Below, piece after piece: positions 9,211 to 18,900 of a stretch of 30,897 nt of DNA (positions are counted from its first letter, which is position 1; each line of letters opens with the position of its first letter). Location of the stretch: the NCBI GenBank assembly GCA_019594235.1, contig JAFDTG010000004.1, forward strand, positions 1 through 30,897, given 5' to 3'. The notes under the pieces were generated by a model that worked only from the letters and a program-made list of their open reading frames with translations, was not told where the DNA came from and ran no database searches. A program made the position numbers and the translations under genes. This DNA is from Candidatus Saliniplasma halalkaliphilum (GTDB taxonomy: Archaea > Thermoplasmatota > Thermoplasmata > Halarchaeoplasmatales > Halarchaeoplasmataceae).

Positions 9211-9280
9211 TACTGTGATGAGAAACCCAAGCTGAGCTGGTTTAAAACCGGCTGTGATGAAGATCTTGAGTGCTGAAAAA
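9211..9280 (+). ncRNA. C/D box guide RNA (2'-O-methylation sRNA)
   Basis: The stretch has all four boxes in the archaeal order. Box C GTGATGA is at 9215-9221, box D' CTGA at 9232-9235, box C' GTGATGA at 9254-9260 and box D CTGA at 9273-9276. The two guide segments are 10 nt (9222-9231) and 12 nt (9261-9272), the usual lengths. Such RNAs assemble with L7Ae, Nop5 and fibrillarin and methylate the target base paired to the fifth guide base before D or D'. The D'-to-C' spacer (9236-9253) is unusually long and can fold into a 6-bp hairpin with a 5-base loop, giving a full internal kink-turn. A TATA box lies about 25 bases upstream. The gene sits between two minus-strand protein genes and overlaps neither. 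Confidence 0.78.
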
Positions 9281-9285
9281 ATTAT

Positions 9286-9486
9286 TCAATGTTCAACAGT
9301 TTCGTAACCTTCTACCGAGTAAGGTTGTATCACGAGTAAAGCGAATCCTATCCAAGCCACTATAAATATAGATAAGAAAATGTTGTCGGGTCTATAAAGG
9401 TGGTTTACTAAAATAATAGCTATTGGCAATATAACTGATATGAAAAGATACAGCCATGCTTTACCTTTGGATCTTCCGCCTTTCAT
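9286..9486 (-). CDS. Small two-helix membrane protein, unknown function
   Basis: This 66-residue protein has a basic N-terminus (MKGGRSKGK), two hydrophobic helices (about 10-28 and 35-54) separated by a short HLYRPDN turn, and a short acidic tail. I recognise no family. The frame is open back to 9555. The ATG at 9486 is preferred because a TATA-like AGTTTTTATC lies about 28 bases upstream and because the extra 23 residues are basic and unlike a leader. The basic N-terminus predicts both ends inside the cell. It is transcribed away from the 16S gene and towards the C/D RNA gene. The coding call rests on the clean hydrophobic pattern. Confidence 0.6.
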   Translation of the reverse strand: MKGGRSKGKAWLYLFISVILPIAIILVNHLYRPDNIFLSIFIVAWIGFALLVIQPYSVEGYETVEH

Positions 9487-9555
9487 CGTGGTTCTTAAAG
9501 ACGGGTTTGATAAAAACTTTTTGGGATGGGGTGGAAAATATTTTATCAAATTCAA

Positions 9556-9680
9556 ATGTGGTTTTAGGGCCTTTTCAGGAGCATATCGGAAATCCTTAAA
9601 TAGTTAAAGAAACAATGGTAATAATCCGTAAAAAGTATTTGGCTCATATCACGCAAAAGTAAGATGGAGCAATCCAAAAA
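9556..9680. other. Gap before the 16S promoter
   Basis: The stretch holds no supported gene. CCTTAAATAGTT near 9593-9604 is TATA-like on the plus strand and could be a second, distal rRNA promoter. A 15-codon ORF from 9615 is too short to credit. Confidence 0.3.
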
Positions 9681-9690
9681 CATATATAAC
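9681..9690 (+). promoter_or_regulatory. 16S rRNA promoter (TATA box)
   Basis: CATATATAAC is preceded by an A-rich CCAAAAA stretch in the place of a BRE. A start about 25 bases on, near 9711-9715, would give a leader of roughly 165 bases before the mature 16S 5' end. It is the strongest TATA match upstream of the rRNA. Confidence 0.65.
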
Positions 9691-9724
9691 ACTTGCTTTG
9701 TGTGATGGGAGTGCAATTTGATGG

Positions 9725-9767
9725 GGATTCAAGAACCCCGGATTAAATTCCGAGATCTCTTGAATCC
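9725..9767 (+). other. Hairpin in the 16S leader
   Basis: GGATTCAAGA at 9725-9734 is perfectly complementary to TCTTGAATCC at 9758-9767. Inside it CGGA (9739-9742) can pair with TCCG (9749-9752). This makes a two-part hairpin just after the expected transcription start. Its role is unknown; it may be a processing or assembly element. Confidence 0.6.
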
Positions 9768-9790
9768 GACAGACGTTCAACATGGTGTTT

Positions 9791-9812
9791 TTTGTTCACC
9801 TGCCGATTCAGG
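9791..9812 (+). other. 16S processing stem, 5' strand
   Basis: TTTGTTCACCTGC at 9791-9803 pairs perfectly over 13 bp with the segment at 11370-11382 beyond the 16S 3' end. TCAGG at 9808-9812 pairs with 11362-11366. The helices are separated by an internal loop of 4 and 3 bases. Long helices of this kind bracket archaeal 16S in the precursor and are cut by the splicing-type endonuclease. I do not see a perfect bulge-helix-bulge. Confidence 0.75.
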
Positions 9813-9878
9813 AAAATAACCTAAATTTGGATTCAATAAAATATAGGGTAATGTGTAAGGTCTAATTTTTACTCCCAA

Positions 9879-11350
<1,472 letters not shown>

Positions 11351-11361
11351 ACGAAATTTAA

Positions 11362-11382
11362 CCTGATAAGCAGGTGAACAAA
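11362..11382 (+). other. 16S processing stem, 3' strand
   Basis: GCAGGTGAACAAA at 11370-11382 is the exact complement of 9791-9803. CCTGA at 11362-11366 complements 9808-9812. Together with the upstream strand it closes a helix around the whole mature 16S. Confidence 0.75.
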
Positions 11383-11416
11383 CACTAAAAAGTTGAACGT
11401 CTGAATTACATCATCT

Positions 11417-11440
11417 TATTTTTTTTCATTTATTCGTTTT
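11417..11440 (+). terminator. T-rich terminator of the 16S transcript
   Basis: A run of eight T (11419-11426) followed by more T-rich sequence up to 11440 lies just after the processing stem. T-stretches are the usual intrinsic termination signal in archaea. The convergent taw1 gene ends at the same place. Confidence 0.55.
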
Positions 11441-12363
11441 CAGAGCTTAGTCTCTATTCCGCTTTCACCCAGTAATACTACTCGACTGTCCCTCTTTTCT
11501 TTTAAAATATCCCATCCTAATAATCGAGCTTCCCTCCTTGCAAAATCTTTGATCATATCGTGGGATGGCATGTTTTCTAACTTCATTCTTCGTCTAGAAT
11601 CTCCTACAAAAACGTAACCCTTAGCCTCAACAAAATCAGGGTCGGCTCTCTTAATGAGTTCAACATACTCTTTTTCCCATCCGATATTCCAGCCTTTTAC
11701 CAATGTATGTCTAACCACCGTTCTAGTTTCCAATGTTGATAAAACGTCCAAACTCCGTTTGATATTATCCCAATTCTTGTTAGAATCTGGCACACACAAA
11801 CGATCATAGACCTTTCTATTTGGTGCTGGTAATGTAAGGTATAACTGTGTAGGAAGTTCTGATAGTTCTTCCAACCTTTCTGGAAGCGTTCCGTTAGTCA
11901 CCAAAAATGTGGTCATGCCTCTCTTTTTGTATTCTCTTATCAGTTCCCCCAAATAGGGATACAAAGTCGGTTCTCCAGCTAGACTGATAGCTACTTGATT
12001 AGGTTCTCTAGCCTCATCCCACATTTCTTTAGAACAGCGTCCATCTCCTTTAAAACCACTTACTAGTTCACGTTGGGCGCGTATACTATTTTCTACTATC
12101 TCACCAGGTTCATCGAAATCTACTGAGTTTCTATCCTCATGGTCTTGATATCTCCAGCAGAATAAACATCTCTGGTTACAAAGATCTAGTACCGGTGACA
12201 TCTGGAGACATCTGTGAGATTTGATACCATAAAAATCCTCCTTATAGCAAGACCTACCATCTATCAACTTTTTACTCACCCAATGGCATAGTTTTACGCC
12301 TGATTCAAGCCCAGTTAAAGAGTAGCCATGCTTTTTTAAAAGGTCTTTTTTATCATCCTTCAT
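11440..12363 (-). CDS. taw1: 4-demethylwyosine synthase (TYW1/Taw1), radical SAM
   Basis: This enzyme forms the tricyclic base 4-demethylwyosine from N1-methylguanosine at position 37 of tRNA-Phe, using pyruvate and S-adenosylmethionine. The 307-residue protein carries the radical-SAM CxxxCxxC motif (CNQRCLFC, Cys62, 66, 69). It also has the three upstream cysteines at 26, 39 and 52 that bind the second iron-sulphur cluster in this family. SLAGEPTLYPYLGE and FLVTNGTLPE are further radical-SAM segments. The frame is open back to 12468, but that 35-residue Lys/Arg-rich extension is the opposite-phase reading of the lysine-coding tail of rfcL. The ATG at 12363 follows the rfcL stop by one base, implying translational coupling. 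The pairing of a clamp loader with a tRNA modification gene has no obvious functional sense. Confidence 0.93.
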   Translation of the reverse strand: MKDDKKDLLKKHGYSLTGLESGVKLCHWVSKKLIDGRSCYKEDFYGIKSHRCLQMSPVLDLCNQRCLFCWRYQDHEDRNSVDFDEPGEIVENSIRAQRELVSGFKGDGRCSKEMWDEAREPNQVAISLAGEPTLYPYLGELIREYKKRGMTTFLVTNGTLPERLEELSELPTQLYLTLPAPNRKVYDRLCVPDSNKNWDNIKRSLDVLSTLETRTVVRHTLVKGWNIGWEKEYVELIKRADPDFVEAKGYVFVGDSRRRMKLENMPSHDMIKDFARREARLLGWDILKEKRDSRVVLLGESGIETKL

Positions 12364-12364
12364 A

Positions 12365-13816
12365 TCAAAACTCCAAAAGTGATTTCTGGCTTTCCTTATC
12401 TTCCTTTTCCTTCTTTTTTTCTTTTTTCTTCTTTTTGGGCTTTTTTTCTGGTTTTTTCTCTTCTTCATAAAGTTCCTTTACTACCTGAGAATCAACTCTA
12501 GTCCCTAAAAGAAATGCTGTCTCATCTTTTGATAAATCTAGTTTATTAACCATTTTAGACCTAAACTCTTTATTTTCTTGGAAAAGGAGTTCAAAGTAAG
12601 GGATAATTTCTGAACTTGCTCTCTCAGTAGTTGTATGATTTTCATTTGCCAACTTGCGGCATATTTTTCTTTTCATCCCGCGTTTACCCTTGGAATCACT
12701 CATCTTTCTCAGCCAGGTTGGGAAGGCATAGCGTGTCCAACCAGTGTGCTTTCTTTTTTTAGCTACACTCACACCAGCAGACATTAGCTCAGTAGAATAG
12801 GCCCAAAAACGGTAGTACTGTTTACTAAAAACTCTGCCCAAATATACATCAGCTTTAGATAATTTTTCATAGCCGCTGGCAAGTTCATATTGGTTTTTGT
12901 ACTCTCTAGGTAAATTTTCATCTATCCATAATAACATATTTCCAGGTTCCTCGTCAAGGTCTCTAAGAACGCTTTTTGCTTCTAAAGGGTCAATCCCTTG
13001 TAAAACGGTTTTCAAAGATGGAAATATCTCACCTTCTCTGTTCCTTGATCCCAAAGCATCTAATGCATCCCTTGTGATCTTATCTCTTCCTGTAGCTATA
13101 CTTTCCAGATCTCTCACAGCAGACCTGACATCGCCTTGACAACGTTCGGCTATCGCTTTTAATACATTGATATCAAATTTAATATTTTCATTTAAACATA
13201 TCCTATTCAAAAGGTCTATTATCTCTCCTTTCTTCACCGGTTCAAACTCGATCTTTTTACATAGATTACTCAATGTGCTAGAACGGCGTCTTAGATCATA
13301 ATAATCGTTAACAACTAGAACCATTGGCTGTTCAGTGTTTTGAATAGTTTTAGCGATCTCTCTTACTCCCCCATAATCTTCCTTTCCAAAGATATTATCG
13401 GCCTCATCGAGTATCAACAATTTCCTGCTGCCATCTTTATAAGGTGTGAACTCCCCTGAAGATGAAAATGTGTCATCAACTGCACTCCTACCCACAAACT
13501 CCTTTATAGCATCTCTATTTCTCTCATCAGATGCATTCATCTCAAGAGATTCCCAACCCATTTGATTTGCCAAGGCCAATGCACTTGAAGTTTTACCGAC
13601 ACCAGGTTTTCCTGCCAAAATAACCGCTTTCTTCTTTGGTTTACTGTTCACCCATTTTTCAGCCCATTTTCTTAACTGCAGTTTAGCTTCACGGTTACCT
13701 ATTACCTCATCCAATCTGCTAGGCCTATATTTTTCAGTCCAATCTACCGCTTTTCCTTTTGAACTAGGGGGTTCTTTGTGTTTCATAGTTCCGCCGTTAT
13801 TCCGAAACTCATTCAT
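12365..13816 (-). CDS. rfcL: Replication factor C large subunit (clamp loader)
   Basis: RFC-L joins RFC small subunits to load the PCNA clamp onto primed DNA. The 483-residue protein opens with VDWTEKYRPSRLDEVIGN, has Walker A (GKPGVGKTS, 69-77) and Walker B (LILDEAD, 134-140), then AAA+ lid and collar regions. The tail (about 447-475) is almost entirely Lys and Glu, and the protein ends with QKSLLEF, which fits a PCNA-interacting motif (Q-x-x-L-x-x-F). The length is normal for archaeal RFC-L. Start: the first ATG (13816) has a TATA box centred about 26 bases upstream, favouring a leaderless start. An ATG ten codons later has a weak GGCGGA site and remains possible. taw1 follows after one base. 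Confidence 0.94.
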   Translation of the reverse strand: MNEFRNNGGTMKHKEPPSSKGKAVDWTEKYRPSRLDEVIGNREAKLQLRKWAEKWVNSKPKKKAVILAGKPGVGKTSSALALANQMGWESLEMNASDERNRDAIKEFVGRSAVDDTFSSSGEFTPYKDGSRKLLILDEADNIFGKEDYGGVREIAKTIQNTEQPMVLVVNDYYDLRRRSSTLSNLCKKIEFEPVKKGEIIDLLNRICLNENIKFDINVLKAIAERCQGDVRSAVRDLESIATGRDKITRDALDALGSRNREGEIFPSLKTVLQGIDPLEAKSVLRDLDEEPGNMLLWIDENLPREYKNQYELASGYEKLSKADVYLGRVFSKQYYRFWAYSTELMSAGVSVAKKRKHTGWTRYAFPTWLRKMSDSKGKRGMKRKICRKLANENHTTTERASSEIIPYFELLFQENKEFRSKMVNKLDLSKDETAFLLGTRVDSQVVKELYEEEKKPEKKPKKKKKEKKKEKEDKESQKSLLEF

Positions 13817-13835
13817 TGTTTATCGAATGGGGCCG

Positions 13836-13848
13836 TATTATATTTTAA
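13836..13848 (-). promoter_or_regulatory. TATA box for rfcL-taw1
   Basis: TTAAAATATAATA on the minus strand is centred about 26 bases before the first rfcL ATG, with no Shine-Dalgarno site between them. Confidence 0.55.
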
Positions 13849-13860
13849 TTTAATGCAAAA

Positions 13861-14313
13861 TCATTCCTTGGCAGCACCATAAGCCGCGACTGCGATGCCA
13901 ACACCGGTTAAGGCATAGAATGATAGATCTACTATCCTTTTGGATTTCAACTCATCTTCGAGTTCCCAGTAACCTAGATTATCTAATCCTTCTATCAGTT
14001 CACTGCGGATGATTTCACCATAGACCACATCACCTTCACTGAAATCTATACTTTCCTGTCCTTCAAAAACAAAATCAAAATCGCCGTCTAACTCAACTAT
14101 CATGATATTTGTATCAAATATACTAAATTCTCTTATGTCGGTTATAGTACCATAAACAGTAAGTGTTTCACCGATGTCGAAGTCCTCATAATCATCTTCT
14201 TTTTCTTCAGCTAAATCACTCGCACTCGTGGCGGTCAATGGCCAGAAGGCAAATATAAGAAATGTGCCCACTAGTAGAATAGTAACTCCTACGGAAAACA
14301 CTTTCCTATCCAT
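13861..14313 (-). CDS. Small membrane protein with OB-like domain, unknown function
   Basis: I do not recognise a specific family. The 150-residue protein has an N-terminal helix or signal anchor (about 7-26) followed by an acidic linker. A beta-rich domain comes next (about 47-110), whose TLTVYGTITDI, MIVELDGDFDF and GDVVYGEI segments look like an OB-fold. A second helix lies near the C-terminus (about 131-146). The OB-like part should lie outside the membrane between the two helices, reminiscent of NfeD-type or cytochrome-maturation-type OB domains, but that is a shape comparison only. A TATA box (AAATAATAAATAAC, centred 26 bases before the ATG) supports the start. It diverges from ilvE. 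Confidence 0.65.
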   Translation of the reverse strand: MDRKVFSVGVTILLVGTFLIFAFWPLTATSASDLAEEKEDDYEDFDIGETLTVYGTITDIREFSIFDTNIMIVELDGDFDFVFEGQESIDFSEGDVVYGEIIRSELIEGLDNLGYWELEDELKSKRIVDLSFYALTGVGIAVAAYGAAKE

Positions 14314-14332
14314 ACTATTGGATTTGTCTTTT

Positions 14333-14387
14333 GTTATTTATTATTTAGCATTGATTTGGGGATTTACATAATGAAAAATTTTATTTC
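14333..14387. promoter_or_regulatory. Divergent promoters for the OB-like membrane protein gene and ilvE
   Basis: AAATAATAAATAAC on the minus strand (14333-14346) and TTTTATTT on the plus strand (14379-14387) lie about 26 bases before their respective start codons. Neither gene has a Shine-Dalgarno site. Confidence 0.45.
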
Positions 14388-14408
14388 ATTTGTCTTTTTT
14401 TCCTAAAT

Positions 14409-15323
14409 ATGAAAGAAGTTGATTTCATTTGGATGGATGGAGACTTCGTTGAATGGGAAAACGCCAAGGTTCACATATTAACCCATGCTCTACATTATGG
14501 AACTGGGGTCTTTGAGGGTATCAGGGCTTATAAAACTGGAGATTCAACTGCTGTGTTTAGACTAGATGAACATATGGAGAGATTTATCAACTCTGCAAAG
14601 ATAATCAATATGGAACTCGATCACACCAAGGACGAACTGATCGAAGTTATAGATAAGTTGATAGTTAAAAACGATCTAGATTCATGTTACATACGCCCGA
14701 TAGCTTACCGAGGTTATAAGAAAATGGGGGTTAACCCTTTGAACAATCCCGTTAATATCTCTATAGCAACCTGGCCGTGGGGTGAATATTTGGGCGAGGG
14801 AGCTTTGAAAAATGGAATCGATACTCAGACTTCATCTTGGTCTAGACATCACCCCAATATATTCCCGTCTAAAGCAAAAGCAACTGGAAACTACTTGAAC
14901 TCTGTCATGGCGAAAATGGAAGCTATCGAGAACGGGTACGTTGAATCTATAATGTTGAACCCACAGGGATACGTTGCCGAAGGGACCGGAGAGAATCTAT
15001 TCATGGTCAGGAATGGGGAACTATTTACTGCTCCAACTTCAGATGTATTAGAAGGTATTACACGAAAATCTATAATCGAAATTGCAAAAGATTTAGGTTA
15101 TTCCGTTAAAAAAGAACCTATAACACGAGATCAGATCTATATCTCAGATGAAGCTTTCTTTACGGGAACCGCTGCCGAGGTAACACCGATAAAATCTGTT
15201 GATAGAAGGATTATATCTGATGGTAAAGGACCGGTTACCGATGAAATCCAGAATGTTTTCTTAAAAACGGTAAAGGGTAAAATTGACAAATATAAAAAAT
15301 GGATTCATAAGGTAAAAAAGTAA
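14409..15323 (+). CDS. ilvE: Branched-chain amino acid aminotransferase
   Basis: This PLP fold-type IV transaminase catalyses the last step of valine, leucine and isoleucine synthesis, moving the amino group from glutamate to the branched 2-oxo acid. The 304-residue length is typical. Diagnostic segments are HALHYGTGVFEGIRAY near the N-terminus, the RPIAYRGYKKMGV segment, the PLP-lysine segment SKAKATGNYLNS (Lys157 likely), EGTGENLFMV and a C-terminal FFTGTAAEVTPI. D-amino acid transaminases share the fold, but the EGIRAY and GTAAEVTP segments fit IlvE. It is a single gene with its own promoter; no other ilv genes are in the window. A methyltransferase gene converges on it with a 14-base gap. 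Confidence 0.95.
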   Translation: MKEVDFIWMDGDFVEWENAKVHILTHALHYGTGVFEGIRAYKTGDSTAVFRLDEHMERFINSAKIINMELDHTKDELIEVIDKLIVKNDLDSCYIRPIAYRGYKKMGVNPLNNPVNISIATWPWGEYLGEGALKNGIDTQTSSWSRHHPNIFPSKAKATGNYLNSVMAKMEAIENGYVESIMLNPQGYVAEGTGENLFMVRNGELFTAPTSDVLEGITRKSIIEIAKDLGYSVKKEPITRDQIYISDEAFFTGTAAEVTPIKSVDRRIISDGKGPVTDEIQNVFLKTVKGKIDKYKKWIHKVKK

Positions 15324-15337
15324 AAGATAATTTATAA

Positions 15338-15922
15338 TCAACTTTTATCTGTTTCTAATCGCAGCTTCACAGCATATATAGTTTCAAAAGCGAAGGTCTT
15401 GGATTTCTTTTGTACCGAAGAATATTTTTCATCGATCATTTTTTCTATATCGTCCGTAGGAGCTCTATCTGAATATATCAAATAAACAATACCTTCTTTT
15501 TCTAGATAATTATCTGCTTCTGATAAGAAATTTAAGAGAGTTTCGTCTCCCCGTTCCCCTCCATCCCATCTAAAATCATGCTCAATATCTCGTTCTTTCG
15601 GTAAATAAGGGGGATTAAAAATAATTACATCCCAACTCCCGGATAGTTCAGAAAAAATGTCGCTTACTTTTGCATCTATTTCCAAGTCATTCCTTTCCGC
15701 GTTACACAGGGTGTTCTCAACTGCTTTCTTCGAGATATCGACTGAAGTAGTTTCACAACCTTTTGAAGCACAGTGCAAAGAGATAAATCCAGAACCACAG
15801 CCTATTTCTAGTACCCTTTCGTCGCCTTTTAAATCGATTAGTTCAACAAGTAAAAATGTATCGTCTGAGGGTGAGTAAACACCTTCATCTACTTCTATAT
15901 CTAAATCCGATAGAATCTCCAA
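15338..15922 (-). CDS. HemK/Mtq2-like protein N5-glutamine methyltransferase
   Basis: The 194-residue protein is a class I SAM methyltransferase with the SAM loop EIGCGSG (40-45) and the NPPY motif (103-106) typical of enzymes that methylate the glutamine of release factors. Short archaeal members match eukaryotic Mtq2/HEMK2, which methylates the GGQ glutamine of aRF1/eRF1 with Trm112 as partner. It has no N-terminal PrmC domain, as expected for this short branch. It starts only three bases after the stop of the large zinc-ribbon/coiled-coil gene, so the two are very likely on one transcript. Whether they are functionally linked is unknown. DNA or rRNA methylation is a less likely alternative. 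Confidence 0.86.
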   Translation of the reverse strand: MEILSDLDIEVDEGVYSPSDDTFLLVELIDLKGDERVLEIGCGSGFISLHCASKGCETTSVDISKKAVENTLCNAERNDLEIDAKVSDIFSELSGSWDVIIFNPPYLPKERDIEHDFRWDGGERGDETLLNFLSEADNYLEKEGIVYLIYSDRAPTDDIEKMIDEKYSSVQKKSKTFAFETIYAVKLRLETDKS

Positions 15923-15925
15923 TAT

Positions 15926-18900
15926 CTAACCCTTCCTTTCATTCATCTCTTCTTCGAACATCTTTATGTAATGGAGACAATCTTCAAATTCTTCATTTTT
16001 CTTGGCAAAATTGGCCTGTTTTAAAAGATCGATAGGTTTAGATACGTCAGTACCCACAATTTTAGCTTTCATCAGATCTTTCTTCGCTTTAGAAAGTTTG
16101 TCATTCATAAAATCAGGAACAAAATCCAAGACTTTATTTTTTGCATCTTTTGCCAGGTCCTCAGCCTCAATGTAATTACCGACTTTCTTTTCTTTTTTGG
16201 CTCTTTCCAGTAATTCCATAGCCTGTTCTATGTCGATGCCCACGTACTGAGCATCTTTGAGAACTTTTTCTGTTCGGTCAATTTTCTCCTGGATCTCCTG
16301 ACCAGGGCCTTTGGTAGTGGTGAGTTCATCCTCGATCTCATTCAATTGCTCAACTGCACTTTCAAAATCGCCCTCTTCAACTTGTGACCTGATTTCTGAT
16401 ATACTCATTTGGGTGTCATCTAAATCCTTTTCATCGCCATGTTCCTCAAGAGTCAATTCAATGTCTACGATAGCTTCTTCTAAAATCCCTTCGAACTCTT
16501 CTTCAACACTTTCTTTACCTTCAGATAATAAGTCATAAGCTGTTTCATAGTCATTTCGCCTTGTGCTTTCAATAGCTTTATCGATTATCTCTTTTCCACC
16601 CTCTAAAATATAATCATTTTGTTTAGCTAATTTTATCATAGACCGTATTTCGCTTGTCAGGTTTTCTATGTCTTCCATGTAAAGTTCTTTATCAGGTATT
16701 CCTTCAGCTTTTTCTTCTTCAACACTAGGTTCTTCAATAACTTCCTCAGATGGGATCTCTTCACCTATAGATTCCATGTCCTCATCGATAGACACCTGTT
16801 TCTCAGCTTCCATCAATTCCGCATCTATCTCTGCTCCTATCTCAGCTTCTATTTCAGCTTCGATCTCCTCTTCGGAAGGAAATGAATCCTCCATTTCCTC
16901 TTCCTTGTCTAAACTTTCCTCGACATCAACCTTTTTTAATTCAGCTTCGACTTCAGACTCTATTTCTTCAGGAGAAGGGATATCCTCCTCTAATTCAGCA
17001 TCTTCTAAATCCTCTTTTATTGAGTTTATAGTTTCATTGATCATCGATAAAGAAACCTCGTAATCACCCTCGTCTGTCTTAAGTTTTCCTTTCTTTAATT
17101 CTCCGATATATTTGTTATACTCTATTTCTTCATTTTTAAGTTGTCTAATAAGTTCTTTACCCTCCTCTATTTTCCCATAAATATCCTGCAAAACCTCATA
17201 TTTTTCATTTAAAGTTTCCAATTTCTCAAATCCGTGTTCATAATCTTCTTGATTTCCTGCTTTCACCGCACCTCTAAGGAGATTTTTTAACACATCTATA
17301 TTCAACTTTAAATCCCGTGCTTCAGACAGTTTGCTTCGAGCTTCTGATAGTTTTTTATCGAACTGATCCTTAATTTCTTCTTTCTCCAGCTCCTCTTCTT
17401 TTTTCTTCTTTTCAACGAATTCAGATATGTTCTTTGATATCTCATCTGACAATTCTATTCCATCCTTGTATTCTCCTCGATCGGCGAGAGATACCACCTT
17501 TTCAAGTTCTTCTTCGAATCCCTCAGTTTCAAAACCACTTTCACTCAACTCCTGTATTCTATCATCAAGAGATTCTATCTTTTCATCAATTTTAATTATA
17601 CTGTCAAATATCTGATCAACTTCATCTATCTTGGAAAGAGCTTCCTCAAAATCACCTGAAAGCCCAACATCTTTTATTTCTGACACTAGAGATTTTAGAG
17701 GAGTGATTTCGACGGACGTGTCCTTAGCTTTTGAAACCTTTGTTTTAAGGCCAGAAACACGTTCTCTGAACTCTTCTTTTAATCTATCATCAGCTTCTGC
17801 TTTCTCTTCCGCTTCTTCAACCTCAGCTTCTTCTTCCGCTTCTGCTTTCTCTTCAGCTTCTTTCGACTCTGATTGGAGTTCTTCGGAGAGTTCTTTGAGC
17901 AGGTTCTCTGCATCGGTATAATTACCACCGTCGGCCTTACTTTTAGATTCCTTCAAATCGGTTATATATTTTTTATATTCTAATCCCTCATCTTTTAATT
18001 CTTTGATTTTCTTTTTATTTTCCAACAATAAATCGTATAAATCTACAACTTTATCAGACCACTTAGCTACGTCTTCAAATCCCTCGATGGCTTCTTTTAG
18101 TGATCCTTCTTTCTTATCTTTGACAGCCATCCGCATCAGTTCTTTTATATCATCGATATTGATCTTAGTTCCTCTAGCCTCCGACAGCGATGTACGAGCT
18201 TCCTTAAGTTTTCCTTTCACTTCTTCGTCCAATTTTTTTAGCTCGGAGCTTTTTTTCTCTTCGAGTTCTCCCACTATCTCTTCAGCCTTTATAAGAGCAG
18301 AGGAATAATCTCCATCTTCACCTAAATCCATAACCATATCCAATTTTTCTAGCTGTTCGGATACGTCTATATCATCCGGTATGTCTTTGATAGTTGAATT
18401 AACATCAGATAAAATTTCGTCTATCTTCAGTATACGTTCTCCCATCTCTTCTAGTTCATTCAATAATTTCAAGCCTTCGTCATAATCTCCACTTTTAGCT
18501 ATATCCACCAGATCGTCCATTTGGTCCTTGAAAGCTGTATTGTCTATCTTTGCACTTTGAATGTCACTCAACATGCTCTTGATTCTATCAATTCCTTCTG
18601 TCAATTCTTTACTTTTTTCATCCAAAGCTTCTTCTTGGACTGGTTCCTCAACGGATATCTCTTCCTCTACGGGTTCCTCGTCCTCATCCTCCTCGAAGAT
18701 GGCTCCACATTGGGGGCACTCAGTAGCATACTCGGATACTTCAGCATCGCAGATCGGGCAGGCAAACATGAGAACCTCTTCAGTTTCATCTGTGAGTTCC
18801 TCCTCGGATTCTTCATCTTCTTCGATATCATCTCCATTTAATCCTTTAATCTCTTGAAGAAGTTCTAGATCTTCATCATCATCTATCAATTTGCCCATGA

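Noticed and set aside
9615..9662. 15-codon ORF on the plus strand upstream of the 16S promoter
   Set aside because: Too short, with no ribosome site and a TATA-like box at the wrong distance.
16311..18857. Several serine-rich plus-strand ORFs antisense to the coiled-coil gene
   Set aside because: Serine-rich peptides are the expected antisense reading of a Glu/Lys/Ala-rich gene and have no independent support.
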